This document shows positions 42,385 through 52,378 of a stretch of 64,000 nucleotides of DNA, in pieces. The DNA comes from Tenebrio molitor. Lineage: Eukaryota; Arthropoda; Insecta; Coleoptera; Tenebrionidae. The DNA lies in assembly GCF_963966145.1 (NCBI RefSeq), contig NW_027184104.1:1-64000 (forward strand). The letters run 5' to 3'. Every line of letters begins with the position of its first letter. The first letter of the stretch is position 1. The position numbers and the translations under genes were made by a program. The notes beneath the pieces are model-generated. The model saw nothing but the letters and a program-made list of their open reading frames with translations. It did not search any database and was not told the origin of the DNA.

Positions 42385-43253
42385 GCAGACTTAATAAAAG
42401 CTATTATTAAAGCTGAAGAGCAATTACATAAGGAAATAAAAAACGGAAAAAAATCAATTATGCCTCCTTTGCGGAATTCGGACAGAGTCCTCATGAGCGA
42501 AGCGAATTCAGAAATATTTTCATTTGATGATGATTTATTTGCTGAACCAAGGAAAAAGAGAGTTAGGAAAATCAAATGTGACATATATGGAAAATATATC
42601 AAAAGCACCCGAATGCAGCTCCATAAAGAGAAAGAAAACCAAAAGAACCTAAAAACATTTCAGTTTGATGACGATATATTTGCTAAACCAAAAAAAAAAT
42701 AGAGTAAAGAAGATAAAATGTGATATGTGTGGAACATATATCGAGGAAACTCGAATACATTTGCATATATGTATTAAAACATGATTTGAATAGTCGTCGT
42801 TTGCTCGAATTACGTAATATGGCAAAATCCTTAGGTATAAGATACATTAAAAGATACAATAAGTCAGAATTGATAAACGAGATTATTAATGCTGAAGAGC
42901 AATTAAAAATAAAAAGAGGAAACAAAAACAGCTTGGAAATATTTCCGTTTAATGATGCCATATTTTCTAAACCGAAAAAAGAAAGAGTAAAAAAGATCAA
43001 GTGTGATAAATGTGGAAAATATATTAAGGAAAGTCGAATGCAGTTGCATAAAGCAAGACATAATCCAGAGCCAGATTTTATTTTAGTTCAGGTTGCTTTT
43101 AAGGGAAGATTATTAACGTATCAACATAATAATCTAGAAGAAGGTATAGATATGGAAACATACATGGATATGATAAAAGAAAAGGCTATTAAAATAATTA
43201 TAAATGCTTTAAATCTCCATAAAAATATTAATAGTATATTATATTATAAGTGA
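42385..43253 (+). pseudogene. Polinton PolB N-terminal region: SAP and zinc modules
   Basis: This is the N-terminal extension of a protein-primed family B DNA polymerase from a Polinton/Maverick. Modules alternate. First comes the end of a SAP-like unit (IIKAEEQLHK), then acidic FDDD/FDDDIF segments. These are followed by zinc units with the pattern KIKCDxCGxYIxxxRxxLH at about 42580, 42715 and 43005; the first has lost a Cys (CDIYGKY). A full SAP-like unit (LLELRNMAKSLGIRYIKRYN) lies near 42810. The last part, FILVQVAFKGRLLTYQHNN, is typical of the start of the polymerase core. A frame change at the A-run near 42695-42703 and stops at about 42779 and 43251 break it. The coding sequence resumes at about 43616 after an inserted repeat. 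Confidence 0.7.
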
Positions 43254-43615
43254 TAGAAATGCATCATTATACAAGAGTGAGAATTTTGACCGTCGAGTGC
43301 GCTTGCGCACGAGTGGGACACTTCTCACGAGTTTCATAATGGCATTTCGATCACGTGTGATATACGACGTTTTATCTTACAGGTGCAACTATTGCAAAAA
43401 ATCAAAGAAATGCAGTTTCATTCAAGTAAAATGACAGCTGTCAAATTTAGTCACTTGTGAGTAATTTATGTCAAGTTAAATGGCAACTGTCAAATTAACT
43501 CACTAGTGAGTACTTTATCTCACTTGTGATTAAAATTTGATTTCTGTCACCGAAAACAATGGTCTAAGGTAGCTCAAAAACTCCACCTGTAAGATAAAAT
43601 TAATTTAGAGATGGA
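43252..43615. mobile_element. Inverted-repeat insertion within PolB
   Basis: About 364 bp separates two parts of the polymerase frame. It includes TTTTATCTTACAGGTG near 43370 and CACCTGTAAGATAAAA near 43585 as an inverted pair. A foldback at 43277-43328 has a perfect centre, GTGCGCTTGCGCAC. Tandem-like CACTTGTGAGTAA...CACTAGTGAGTAC phrases also occur. Boundaries are inferred from where coding sequence stops and resumes. Confidence 0.6.
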
Positions 43616-43801
43616 ATGCGAGTTTATGAAACTGGAAAATGAAGACTTTACAATGATACATAAATTTCAGTTACTAAATGTTATACTAAAAGAAAAAGAT
43701 GGTCTGGAGGAATATTGGGATGAACAAAAGAATTTATTTATAACAAAATGTGATGAATTACAACAAAAGGGATCTGGATGGACTTTGAAAAATATAAATT
43801 A
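43616..43801 (+). pseudogene. Polinton PolB fragment 2
   Basis: The frame reads EFMKLENEDFTMIHKFQLLN, then a block ending in CDELQQKGSGWTLKNI. The phrase before the break is typical of Polinton polymerases just ahead of the conserved INKYxPLxGxSY block. It ends at the right boundary of this fragment, where a Helitron begins. The continuation is found 3.4 kb downstream at 47215. Confidence 0.8.
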
Positions 43802-44553
43802 CTAGCTGACCCGGTGAACTTCGTATCACCTACAATCGCTGTTCGTTAGTCTCGTTAAAACTCAAAAACGGCTTCACCGATTTGAATATTTTTTTTTTGT
43901 AACATTTTGATTAGCCATAATCAATCCTAATCAACCTTCCAACTTCAATTAATTGAGATCAATAGTACTGGCTATATCTTATACGGTTTGAATTTCGTTC
44001 GGTTATTAAATGAAACTTGTTTACAATTCCAATGAATTTGATGTCTTTTATGTACATGAAATATAAATACAATTGGTACCACTGTGATCTAAACGCATTT
44101 CTGATTTCCGGTTGTCAGCTTTGACAGAGTTGACAGGCGAATTTGACGTTTACGTGGTATCATTCTTTCCAAATTAGAAGAAGAGTGGTCGTTGCGGAGG
44201 GTAACCCAATATTATAACATCGCGAAGAGTTGACCCGACCGACGTTGTCTTGTCCAAATTTCAATACCTAAATTTGTTTGTGATCGTTTTGTGAATTTGT
44301 GAAAAGCTATTGGAAATGTGTAAACAAAGTAAAAATGAGGAATTTTACATGGGAGATGAATTCTATCGGCAGTATTCTACACTGCTGAAATGCTGGAAAT
44401 GTGTGATGTGCCTGGAATGTGATAGAGTTGGAACTATGCGGTTTTGTTCCAGAATTTAAGTCACAATTTAATTAAGTCAGAATTTCATGTCCAAACTAAT
44501 TATTTATTTTCTTCCATTAAATTTGAAATCACAATGAATCTCAAGCAGTTTTC

Positions 44554-44827
44554 TTGGGTGATTCAAAATGATTATGAATAAGTATTGCAACTATGTACGA
44601 AAATTAATGTGGCAACTGTGTGAATGGGATAGAGTTGACATTTGTATGAAATTTCATAAGCGTGCATTTGATTTTTTAAATTTCATTACACATTGATTTG
44701 ACAACTTTGAAAATTGCGCGACTATGAACTGTCAAAAAAATGTCAACTCTATCCCACCTACACAGTTGCCACATAAATTTTTGTACATAGTTGCCAGATT
44801 TATCAACAATTATTTTGAATCACCCAA
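44554..44827. mobile_element. 274-bp inverted-repeat element in the Helitron
   Basis: TTGGGTGATTCAAAATGATT...ATGTGGCAACTGTG...GGGATAGAGTTGACA (44554-44641) is inverted at about 44740-44827. The arms are about 88 bp. There is no ORF, and the target duplication is not resolved. Confidence 0.78.
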
Positions 44828-44936
44828 TATTTACATTTCGATTGCAAGATCGATGTTCAAGCAAACAATCCGATTGGTTTGATTCCCAATTTCACAATCA
44901 GCTGTCACATGACATTTGTGCATGTACGGTCGGTGG

Positions 44937-45135
44937 ACAAATAAAACTGGGACACTTAAAATTTAATCAATGTAAATCAGATCATTGAATTGTCTATATA
45001 TTTGTCAGTCTCTATATAATATGTCATACTAAAGTTAACCTATTTGTGATAAAGCCGTAATTAAACGATGCAAATTTGTAAATTTTGACTTATGTGACTG
45101 TCATTTTTGTCCCAGTTTTATTTGTCCATCCACGG
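44937..45135. mobile_element. 199-bp mariner-type MITE
   Basis: The ends GTGGACAAATAAAACTGGGA and TCCCAGTTTTATTTGTCCA are flanked by TA at 44935-44936 and 45136-45137. The right TA is also the left TA of the next MITE. Confidence 0.8.
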
Positions 45136-45137
45136 TA

Positions 45138-45543
45138 CTATTGGGGACAAAATACTTTGGTCGTCATTTTGCTGTCACTTCAAAACAAATTAATGTAAAC
45201 CAAGCATTAACGTCAAGTCAATAGTGATGACAATTTCAAATTATTGACTTTTCTCTTGTCAAAAATATGGCACCTTCCACCATTCAAAAATTTAGAATCA
45301 TCTCCCTTGTTTCTGGGGGATTGTCCATGGGCCAAATTACCTTGTGGAAACCTTTTCAATTTTTCCTCCTAGGAATATCTCCTTCAGTTGTCCATTTTTC
45401 GGTATTTAACATTTTGCAATGATGAGTTTGACAGTGACACTGGTTGACAGTAGTAAAAAATAAGGTTAACCGTCCTAATGCTTGCTTTACAACTTTATGT
45501 CAGTCAACTGACTTTGACGACCAAAGTAATTTGTCCCCAATAG
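45138..45543. mobile_element. 406-bp mariner-type MITE with transposase trace
   Basis: CTATTGGGGACAAA...TACTTTGGTCGTCA and its complement form the ends. TA is at 45136-45137 and 45544-45545. Inside (about 45267-45345), MAPSTIQKFRIISLVSGGLS reads like the start of a mariner transposase helix-turn-helix. It directly abuts the 44937-45135 MITE. Confidence 0.82.
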
Positions 45544-45649
45544 TAGGCAAATAAATTGGAATAGAAATAAAACAACTACTACATTTGTCGGACAGATCGC
45601 ATAACAACACAAAAGTAAAAGCAAATGTAATTTTATTTTAATTTACTGG

Positions 45650-46460
45650 ATTGCGTTTTTCCAGATTTTCCTTCAAATCTTCTAGGTTTTTTTTTCAATT
45701 GAAAACAAAAAAAAAGCATCAAGCAAATATGTAGCTCCTATTGTCAGTTATGATCGAGAGTGCATACAAAAATTATAATCTTTTAAATTTGCCCGAATTT
45801 TCCGACTTTCTTTGTAATTGTCTCGAATTTTTTTTCCGAAAACTTATCCAAAACCCTAACAAACAACCAAAAAAGAATTACGCATAGCCATCGTTCGAAT
45901 CCTGAGTTATGGTCTTGAGTTCATACAAAAAGCACTTTCAGTTTTCCCCGAATTATTTTAATTTAGTTTTTCCAGATTTTTCTCCAAATCTTCCAGATTT
46001 TTTTTTCTATTAAAAACTTTCAATTGAGTTATTTCCATCCCGGTGCATATCGAACAAAAAAAAAAAAAGAATTAATCAAATATGTCGTTCCTATCGTCAG
46101 TTATGATCTAGAATGCATACAAAAATTATAATTTTTGCAGTTTGCCCGAATTTTTCGACTTTCCTTTGTAATTGTCCCGATTTTTTTTTCCTGAAAACTT
46201 TTTCACGACTATAACGAACAAAACAAAAAAAAATAATAATGCATATCCATCACAAAAAAGCACTTTCAGTTTTTCCCGAATTTTCCAATTTTCCGGGCAA
46301 CTTTTCCAGTTTTTCTTTACATAAACACCTCATTACGAACATTAAAAAAAATTTGCCAAATCGTTCCAGCCGTTCCCACAGAAAAAAGCACTTTCAGTTT
46401 TTCCCGAATTTTCCAATTTTCCGGGCAACTTTTCCGATTTTTTTTTCTTTTTAAACCACC
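45650..46460. repeat. Internal minisatellite-like repeats of the Helitron
   Basis: Two diverged copies of about 310 bp (starting near 45650 and 45962; shared GTCAGTTATGATC...CATACAAAAATTATAAT) are followed by two copies of about 130 bp with CACTTTCAGTTTTTCCCGAA at 46259 and 46389. Internal tandem repeats are common in non-autonomous Helitrons. Confidence 0.75.
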
Positions 46461-46560
46461 CCTGAAGTAAAGCGAACAAAATAAAAAAATAATTAATCAA
46501 ATCGGTCGAGCCGTTTTTGAGTTTTAGCGAGACTAACGAACGGCGATTCATTTTTATATA

Positions 46561-47206
46561 CAGTATGTCCCCGGATTGAGTTTACAAGAGGAAAAAAAAT
46601 TTTATTTTTGATTTTACGTAAAAACTTCAGAGGAATAACATTTTTTGCTTCATCTGAAACCCCTATTTCCGTTATTAAAATCTCAGTATTGATACACTGT
46701 ATTCTTAAATTAACATTTTTTGTTAAAATTTGGACTTAGAATTAATTTTTATGTTATAAATTTTATCACAATTGGCCTGGTTTTCTGACAAATATCTTAT
46801 TACTGTTTTAAAATGTTGTCTTTAGAACAAAGAATTTATTTAATCCAAAGTTGAACCGGTTTTTGTCACATAATTACAAAATTTAATGAAACATTTCCCA
46901 ACAGTTATGTACCAGGCATGGGTGTTCAGAAGCTTAAACTTCGATACAGGGTTGAATTATGTACAGAAAACGGCGCATAGTTAATAGAATCAATTATCAT
47001 TTGATTTTTTCAAAAAAAAAGGAAAATATTTTTTCTGCATTTTCTTTGATTTTAATGTTAAGTCTTCCTCTGTGTTGAAAAAGACTTTTTAATAACAGAA
47101 ATGGGGGTTTCAGATGAAGCAAAAAATGTTATTCCTCTGAAGTTTTTACCTAAAATCAAAAATAAAAAAATTTCCCCTCTTGTAAACTCAATCCGGGGAC
47201 ATACTG
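46561..47206. mobile_element. 646-bp mariner-type MITE at the Helitron end
   Basis: CAGTATGTCCCCGGATTGAG and its complement form TIRs that extend about 100 bp (GTTTACAAGAGG, TTCAGAGGAATAAC, GCTTCATCTGAAACCCC). TA flanks it at 46559-46560 and 47207-47208. It sits within the last 20 bp of the Helitron, in its TATATATA run. Confidence 0.92.
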
Positions 47207-47214
47207 TATATAGA

Positions 47215-47876
47215 TTTGCGCATTAATATAAACAAATATACACCTTTAAGCGGAAATTCATATGTAGAATTACCAAAGTGGATTAAAGATAAAAAAGCTT
47301 GCGTTAATGTTAAAAACAACGATAACAAATGCTTTATGTATAGCGTAATATCCTGTTTACATCAAGCCAAAGAACATGTAGATAGACTGAATCATTATAA
47401 TAAGCCGGAATATATAAACGAATTAAATTTTGAAGGAATAAATTTTCCTGTCAAAATCCAGGACATACCTAAATTTGAATCACATAATAAAATTAATGTT
47501 ACCGTGTTTAGTTACGAAGAACAAATATTTTATCCTTTGTATCATAATAAGAAGCGATTCTATGAAATGAATATCGACTTACTATACTTTGGAAATAAAG
47601 ACAACAATCATTATTGTTGGATCAAGAATTTGAGTCGATTGTTAAATGATCAGTTGGAAGTAAATAGAAACAAAAAACATTTCTGTAGAAGATGTTTAAA
47701 CTACTCCGCTAGAACTGAAGATGCTTTAAAGAAACATCAAAATGTGTGCTTTAGTAATGAACCATGTGTTCCGAACATGCCTGAAGATAGTGTATTAAAA
47801 TTTAAAAATATTCAAAGAATGTTAAGACATCCGTATGTAATTTATTCCGATTTTGAATCTATTCTGAAACTGTTAC
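47215..47876 (+). pseudogene. Polinton PolB fragment 3 (to the Exo I motif)
   Basis: The frame starts with INKYTPLSGNSYVELPKWI and continues with CFMYSVISCLHQ, NVTVFSYEEQIFYPLYHNK and HYCWIKNLSRLL. A zinc-like CRRCLNYSARTEDALKKHQN follows. It ends in YVIYSDFESIL, where DFE is the exonuclease I motif of family B polymerases. It is cut off at 47876, where GC-rich foreign DNA begins. About 25-30 residues normally found before fragment 4 are missing, so some target sequence was lost. Confidence 0.9.
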
Positions 47877-48278
47877 GGGACGAAGTCGAACGTCGGGGCG
47901 AAGCACCACGGGGCGTAGCACCAAGGGGGCGAAGCACCAAGGGGGCAAGACACCAAGGGGGCGAAGCACCAAGGGGGGGGCGAAGCGCCACAGACGTCGG
48001 AGTCCTCGTTGATGAAGGGGGGTGTCACCGAGTGCCGTGGGCGACTACGGTGACGGTTTCGGTGGTGCGGTCGGCCGAGAGGTGGCTGGTCGATTCCGCC
48101 AGCGCAGGGACCTCTCGGTGGACGGCGGATGATGCGAGGGGTGGCTGGTCGATGTCGCCAGCGCAGGGACCCCTCGGTGGAGCGTTGATGATGGTGTGAG
48201 GGGTGTCTGGTCGATCGTGCCAGAGCAGGGACCCCTCAGGATGTGGTGAAAAGAAAAGTCTCGGTGAAGAGCAAGTCT

Positions 48279-48788
48279 TTAATGACTCCGTCCGTCTTTT
48301 ACGACCGGTACGGGAGTAACGTTGACAAAATGTGAGCCCCTATTTATGTGCGCCCGGCTGAGGGCCGCCTCTTGGCTGAGATGGCCAACGTCCGGGGCGT
48401 CGTGAAACTGGTGGTTTACGAGCGTTTGTGCTGCAGGTGGTACCCAGAGGAGTGGTGTCTTCGTTCCGCGCCAGAGGTGCCCGTCGCGAATCGCGTAGTG
48501 CTGCGCGAAAGCTGCGTCACCTGGAGCTTGGGGTCCGGTTTCGGCGATGGCCTCTAACCGCCTCACAATCTTCTGGAACTCGGGGTCGTTGAATTGGGCC
48601 GATTTCACCCAGTCGGCGAGCGTCGCGACGTCGGTTGTTGCCGGCGTCGTGGTTGTCATGATCGGGGTTGTTGGGTTGATCTCAGTGGAGTCGGGTGCTG
48701 CGTCGACGTTGATTGTCATGGAGCCGAGTGTTGCTACGGGCTCCTCTGTTCCTATCTTGTCGGTTTGCACCTGGGGGCTGCGGTCCAC
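48279..48788 (-). pseudogene. Integrase N-terminal fragment of the deleted gypsy
   Basis: Residues from about 60 on read ADWVKSAQFNDPEFQKIVRR, then YAIRDGHLWRGTKTPLLWVP, then HQFHDAPDVGHLSQEAALSR. This is the usual lead-in and the His-His half of the integrase HHCC finger (H...GH). The Cys half and the catalytic core are absent. The first 60 residues are Thr/Pro-rich and unassigned. Confidence 0.72.
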
Positions 48789-48808
48789 TGCGATCTGACA
48801 CAGATGCT

Positions 48809-49385
48809 CTAGGTTGACGCTTCGGGCTGAGCCGGAGACGTCGCTACAGCCCGACGCCAGTTTTCCGGAGCGCGTTTCTTTTCGGGTTCTGCCAGAGACA
48901 TCACGGTGGAAGCGGTCTCGGTGAAGTGGGCGAGGTGGCTGTACTTCCCGACTGCCAGGGTGCCGCGGATTGTCGGGGGCATCTGCCTGATGAGTTCCGC
49001 GACGAGTTGTTTCTCCGTGTTTCTTGGGAAGAGTCGTCGGTACAGCTGGGCTTGTCCGTCGATGAACTGCTCCAAGGGCTCGGTTTTCTTGTACGTCGCC
49101 CCCATGAACGTTGCCAGAAGTTGCTGGGACTGAGAATCTGCCCCGTAGTCTCTGCGGAGGCGCTCCCAGAGCTCTTCTACCCTTTGGTCGATGTTCTTGT
49201 AGTACCGGTTCCGTTTTTCGGCGTCACCGCGGAGTTGCCGGTAGGCTACTAGAATTTGATGACGTGGGGTTAGATACACTGCACCTACCTTGTCGAAGTA
49301 GGCCTCAATGTCCGCAATGAAGACCTCTGGGTCCTCCCGTGGTTCCCCGGCGAAGGTGCGGAGTAGCTCCTCCGGCCGGAAAATT
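48809..49385 (-). pseudogene. Gag capsid fragment of the deleted gypsy
   Basis: The frame is open from the truncation at 49385: RPEELLRTFAGEPREDPEVF, then FIADIEAYFDKVG and LVAYRQLRGDAEKRNRY. Next come ELWERLRRDYG, LLATFMGATYKKTEPLEQFI and VAELIRQMPPTIRGTL. Helical capsid-like sequence with LxxxRQxxxE/PLxxFIDxxxxLxRR features is typical of insect gypsy Gag. There is no zinc knuckle in the remaining part. It ends close to the start of the integrase fragment, so about 2 kb of pol is deleted. Confidence 0.65.
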
Positions 49386-49386
49386 C

Positions 49387-49550
49387 ATTTCATTTGGCAA
49401 TTCAACGTGGAAATGCTGCAAGTATTTTAGGCACTCTGCCTTATGTAACTCCACTTGAAGAAGTCCATTGTTTATGATTTATATGTATACATTTAATTAT
49501 TACTTGTTTATTAATGTGTATTGTTCTGTAAATAAAATTACAATTATTTT
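49387..49550 (+). pseudogene. 3' end of a REL-type LINE (RGNAAS family), truncated
   Basis: At 49405-49492 the frame reads AIQRGNAASILGTLPYVTPL, then a stop after EEVHCL. This matches the end of the ORF at 59268-59676 (AIQRGNAASIRGTF). It is followed by about 60 bp of 3' flank. It is joined on the left to the truncated gypsy gag. Confidence 0.75.
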
Positions 49551-49554
49551 ATAT

Positions 49555-49941
49555 TTTCATTATACGGGAATATTTTCGGATCACAAAACTACAGGATGTT
49601 GTGAGTACTTACAGGCTTGATTTATTTAAAGCGTTCCAAAGTAAGTACCCCCAGTTTCCTGTTACTATTCAAAATTTAGCTGACCAGAGGAGAGCCATTA
49701 TGAAGAAAAACTATATCCCTTCGGCAATTTTAGAAAAGATCAAAAATGATGTAAAGTTAGAATTGTCAATTAATTATTCTGACAATAATGAAGTTTCTAA
49801 TAATTTACTCCAAAATTCTGTTGAACCGCAAAGTTTACAAAGTTTATCTAACCATAATGACTCTTTCTGTCCAATTCTCGATTCACCAAACACCATACAA
49901 ACAGACATACATAATTTAGACTTGAGTTATAATGATATACA
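49555..49941 (+). pseudogene. LINE N-terminal coding segment (copy 3)
   Basis: The frame is open from before 49563 (ITKLQDVVSTYRLDL) and is interrupted at 49941 by the gypsy B LTR. The ORF appears to run on into the LTR but that part is not LINE. The sequence is rich in Asn/Ser in the second half. The role of the N-terminal segment in this LINE group is presumed nucleic-acid binding. Confidence 0.7.
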
Positions 49942-50182
49942 TGTTGATGTCGCTACCGCCGAAGCCGGACCTGTCGTGGAGCCGGACCTGTGGACCCGTA
50001 GATGGTCAAGAGTGGGGGCCGACCGGCGACTCGAATTACCCCCGGCCCCCCGGGCGTCAGAGTAGCAAGGGACGCTACAAGAAAAGACGTGTTGACCATT
50101 ATTGCTGTTTACACGTGTTTTGAGTTACAATTTCAATTAAAAACCGAAAGTTAGTGTCGTGTTTAATTATTATCCTATAACA
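49942..50182 (+). repeat. 5' LTR of gypsy element B
   Basis: 241-bp direct repeat, same as 53766-54006. It contains GCCGGACCTGTCGTGGAGCC in its GC-rich half and an AT-rich 3' half. Confidence 0.95.
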
Positions 50183-50200
50183 TCAGAAGTGGGATTCGCC
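50183..50200 (+). promoter_or_regulatory. Primer binding site of gypsy B, probably tRNA-Leu
   Basis: TCAGAAGTGGGATTCG complements the T-arm/acceptor end of a tRNA-Leu as I remember it (CGAATCCCACTTCTGA), inset from the CCA end. It is the same type as in element A. Confidence 0.65.
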
Positions 50201-50219
50201 TACGAACGCCACTAGGACC

Positions 50220-51291
50220 ATGGAGGCCCAAGAAGCCTTGATAGCACTCCTGCAGAAACTGCAAGATTCGTTGGGCCATTCAAAACACAATGGGGATGAT
50301 GTCGCCCTCCCGATTTTTGATCCATCGAAGGCTGACCTTGGAGCTGCCGTTTGGTGCGGCGAAATCGAACAATTAGGACACGAATTAGGTTGGAGCGGGC
50401 GAGAAACGGTCGCTCGCGCTGGAAAAGTACTGAAGGGCACCGCTGTTGCCTGGTTCGAAAACTGGGAGCCGACGCAGCGAGACTGGGAAACGTTCAAGGC
50501 CGACATCGTGGATATTTTCCCTCCGAAGCGAAATCTAGCCGAAAAACTAAAAGCAGCTGTTCTTCTGTCGAGCGAAACCTTTGATACGTACTATCTTATC
50601 TGTGGCGTGATTCGCGAAATATCCTGTCCAGTATGACGATATCGGGATCGTCACTGATAAGACTGGCGCTCGCTTAGTTCGCATGAACGCGCTCAGCAAA
50701 CCAAAACAAGTCAATGTTGTTTCTACTGGTTGGATCCCGCCAGCCATATCGAATTTGAACGGTGTCGAGCAAGCACGTTTTTCTTCTCTGATATCAAGAT
50801 TCCAAAACATGATAACTTCCAATAATGTAGTAAATAAAATACAGACTGCTGAGCTTCGAATTGTCTTGAAAAGCGATAAAGTTATTAGCTATCATCCTTA
50901 TCGTCTCACGTTGGCAGAACGACAAAAGATTCGCGAAATGGTTTCCGACCTGCTTTCTAACAAAATCATTCAGGAAAGCGAGTCCCCTTACGCTAGCCCA
51001 GTGCTTCTTGTCAAAAAAAAAGACGGCAGTGATAGACTGTGCGTTGATTTCCGGGCACTTAACCGTATCACCGTCAAGTACCGTTTTCCCCTACCCCTAA
51101 TCGAGGACCAGCTGGATCGTTTAGGCAACGGCACTTACTTCACCGCTCTCGATATGGCATCCGGGTTTTACCAGATACCCATCGCCGCGGATTCCGTTGC
51201 CAAAACTGGGTTCGTGACACCAGACGGCCACTATGAATACCTCGGGATGCCTTTTGGCCTTGCCAAAATCGTATCGAAAAACTGGAGTTAG
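50220..51291 (+). pseudogene. Gypsy B gag start fused by deletions to partial RT
   Basis: The ATG at 50220 opens a capsid-like Gag of about 120 residues (GRETVARAGKVLKGTAVAWF, NWEPTQRDWETFKADIVDIF). A deletion then joins it, out of frame, to pol at about 50600-50680. That frame runs through RLCVDFRALNRITVKYRFPL and YFTALDMASGFYQIPI to YLGMPFGLAK. Here a second deletion removes the catalytic YxDD block. Zinc knuckles, protease and the palm are therefore all missing. Confidence 0.88.
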
Positions 51292-52271
51292 TCCTTACCG
51301 CCCTAGCTAAGGCGGGTTTTTCCCTGAATATCAACAAATGTAAATTTTTTCAAACAACTGTCGACTACTTAGGACGCTCTGTTTCTGCTGAAGGCATTCG
51401 ACCCAGCACCGGTAAGGTTACGGCTTTGGCAAATTCTCCTGCACCCGGTAATGTAAAACAAGTTCGACAATTCATGGGACTCGCCAGCTATTTTCGTAAG
51501 TTTATCGCGGAATTCGCTAGTCGCACGGCTTCTATAACTCAATTGACAAAGAAATCCACGCCTTTCAGCTGGAACAAAGAGCACGAAGAAGCAAAACGTT
51601 ATGTGATCCAACATTTGAGTGCCCAGCCTCTACTTTCGATATTTGACGCTTCCCTACCTACCGAAGTTCACACGGACGCCAGTTCCATTGGCTACGGGGC
51701 AATACTGTTTCAAAAACCTACTCCCGATTCTGCTCTTCGTGTTGTGGCCTATTTCAGTCGGCGAACGACCCCAGCGGAGTCGAGTTACCACTCCTACGAA
51801 CTCGAAACGCTCGCAATTGTTAATGCTTTAAAACATTTCCGCGTTTATCTAATTGGAATACCATTCAAGATTGTGACTGATTGCAATGCCATTAAGGCAA
51901 CGGTCCATAAAAGGGATCTAATTCCTCGTGTGGCCCGCTGGTGGATTTACTTACAGGACTTTGATTTTGAAGTCGAGTATCGAAAGGGCAAACACGTGGC
52001 TCATGTAGACTACCTTAGTCGTAATCCGCCGAACACAGTCCTGGCAGTGAATCCAATAGCTGAGGGCACGTGGCTAGAAATCGAACAATCCAAGGACAGA
52101 GAAACTAAGTCTATTATTGCCCAAATAAACGCTGGCGACCCTGTAGTGAGCGATTTTGAAGTTAAACACTCGATTTTGTACCGAAAACTGCGGATGGACG
52201 GGCTCCGTCACCTTCCGTTATTTTGTGCCCAAAGGCAGTCGTCTAGGGTTGTTGCGGTTATATCACGATGA
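51290..52271 (+). pseudogene. Gypsy B RT thumb, RNase H and integrase finger start
   Basis: After the palm deletion the frame resumes with AKAGFSLNINKCKFF, VRQFMGLASYFRKFI and the RNase H region TEVHTDASSIGYGAILFQ (first catalytic Asp) and SYELETLAIVNALKHFRVYL. RWWIYLQDFDFEVEYRKGKH follows. The frame breaks near 52215. The integrase finger then continues in another frame with YHDEQCHVGGEKTL and YIAHCLVC (52156-52488). Confidence 0.88.
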
Positions 52272-52378
52272 GCAATGTCATGTCGGAGGGGAAAAAACCC
52301 TTCACAAAGTAAGGGAGCAGTTCTGGTTTCCCCGAATGACTTCGTTCGTGAAGAAATATATCGCACACTGTTTAGTTT

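Larger units (their letters stand above)
43802..47214 (-). mobile_element. Non-autonomous Helitron inserted in PolB
   Basis: Read on the minus strand the element starts TCTATATATAAAAATGAATC and ends GGGTCAGCTAG. Just before the end is a hairpin, GGTGATACGAAGTTCACC. The host bases are A on the 5' side and T on the 3' side with no target duplication. TC...CTAG with a 3' hairpin and A/T insertion is the Helitron signature. Removing it leaves the polymerase frame continuous. Both ends carry a 47-bp inverted repeat (43837-43883 and 46499-46545, CGTTCGTTAGTCTCG and so on), which is unusual for Helitrons. No Rep/helicase ORF. It contains nested MITEs and internal minisatellites. Confidence 0.88.
47877..49386 (-). 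mobile_element. Deleted GC-rich gypsy-like element
   Basis: The base composition changes sharply at 47877. From left to right there is a 16-18 bp repeat (GCACCAAGGGGGCGAA, 47889-47985) and three copies of a roughly 60-bp repeat (GTCGAT...CAGCGCAGGGACC, 48080-48240). A minus-strand integrase piece and a minus-strand gag piece follow. No second LTR was recognised. It ends at 49386 by truncation of gag. Pol between gag and integrase is missing. Confidence 0.7.
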
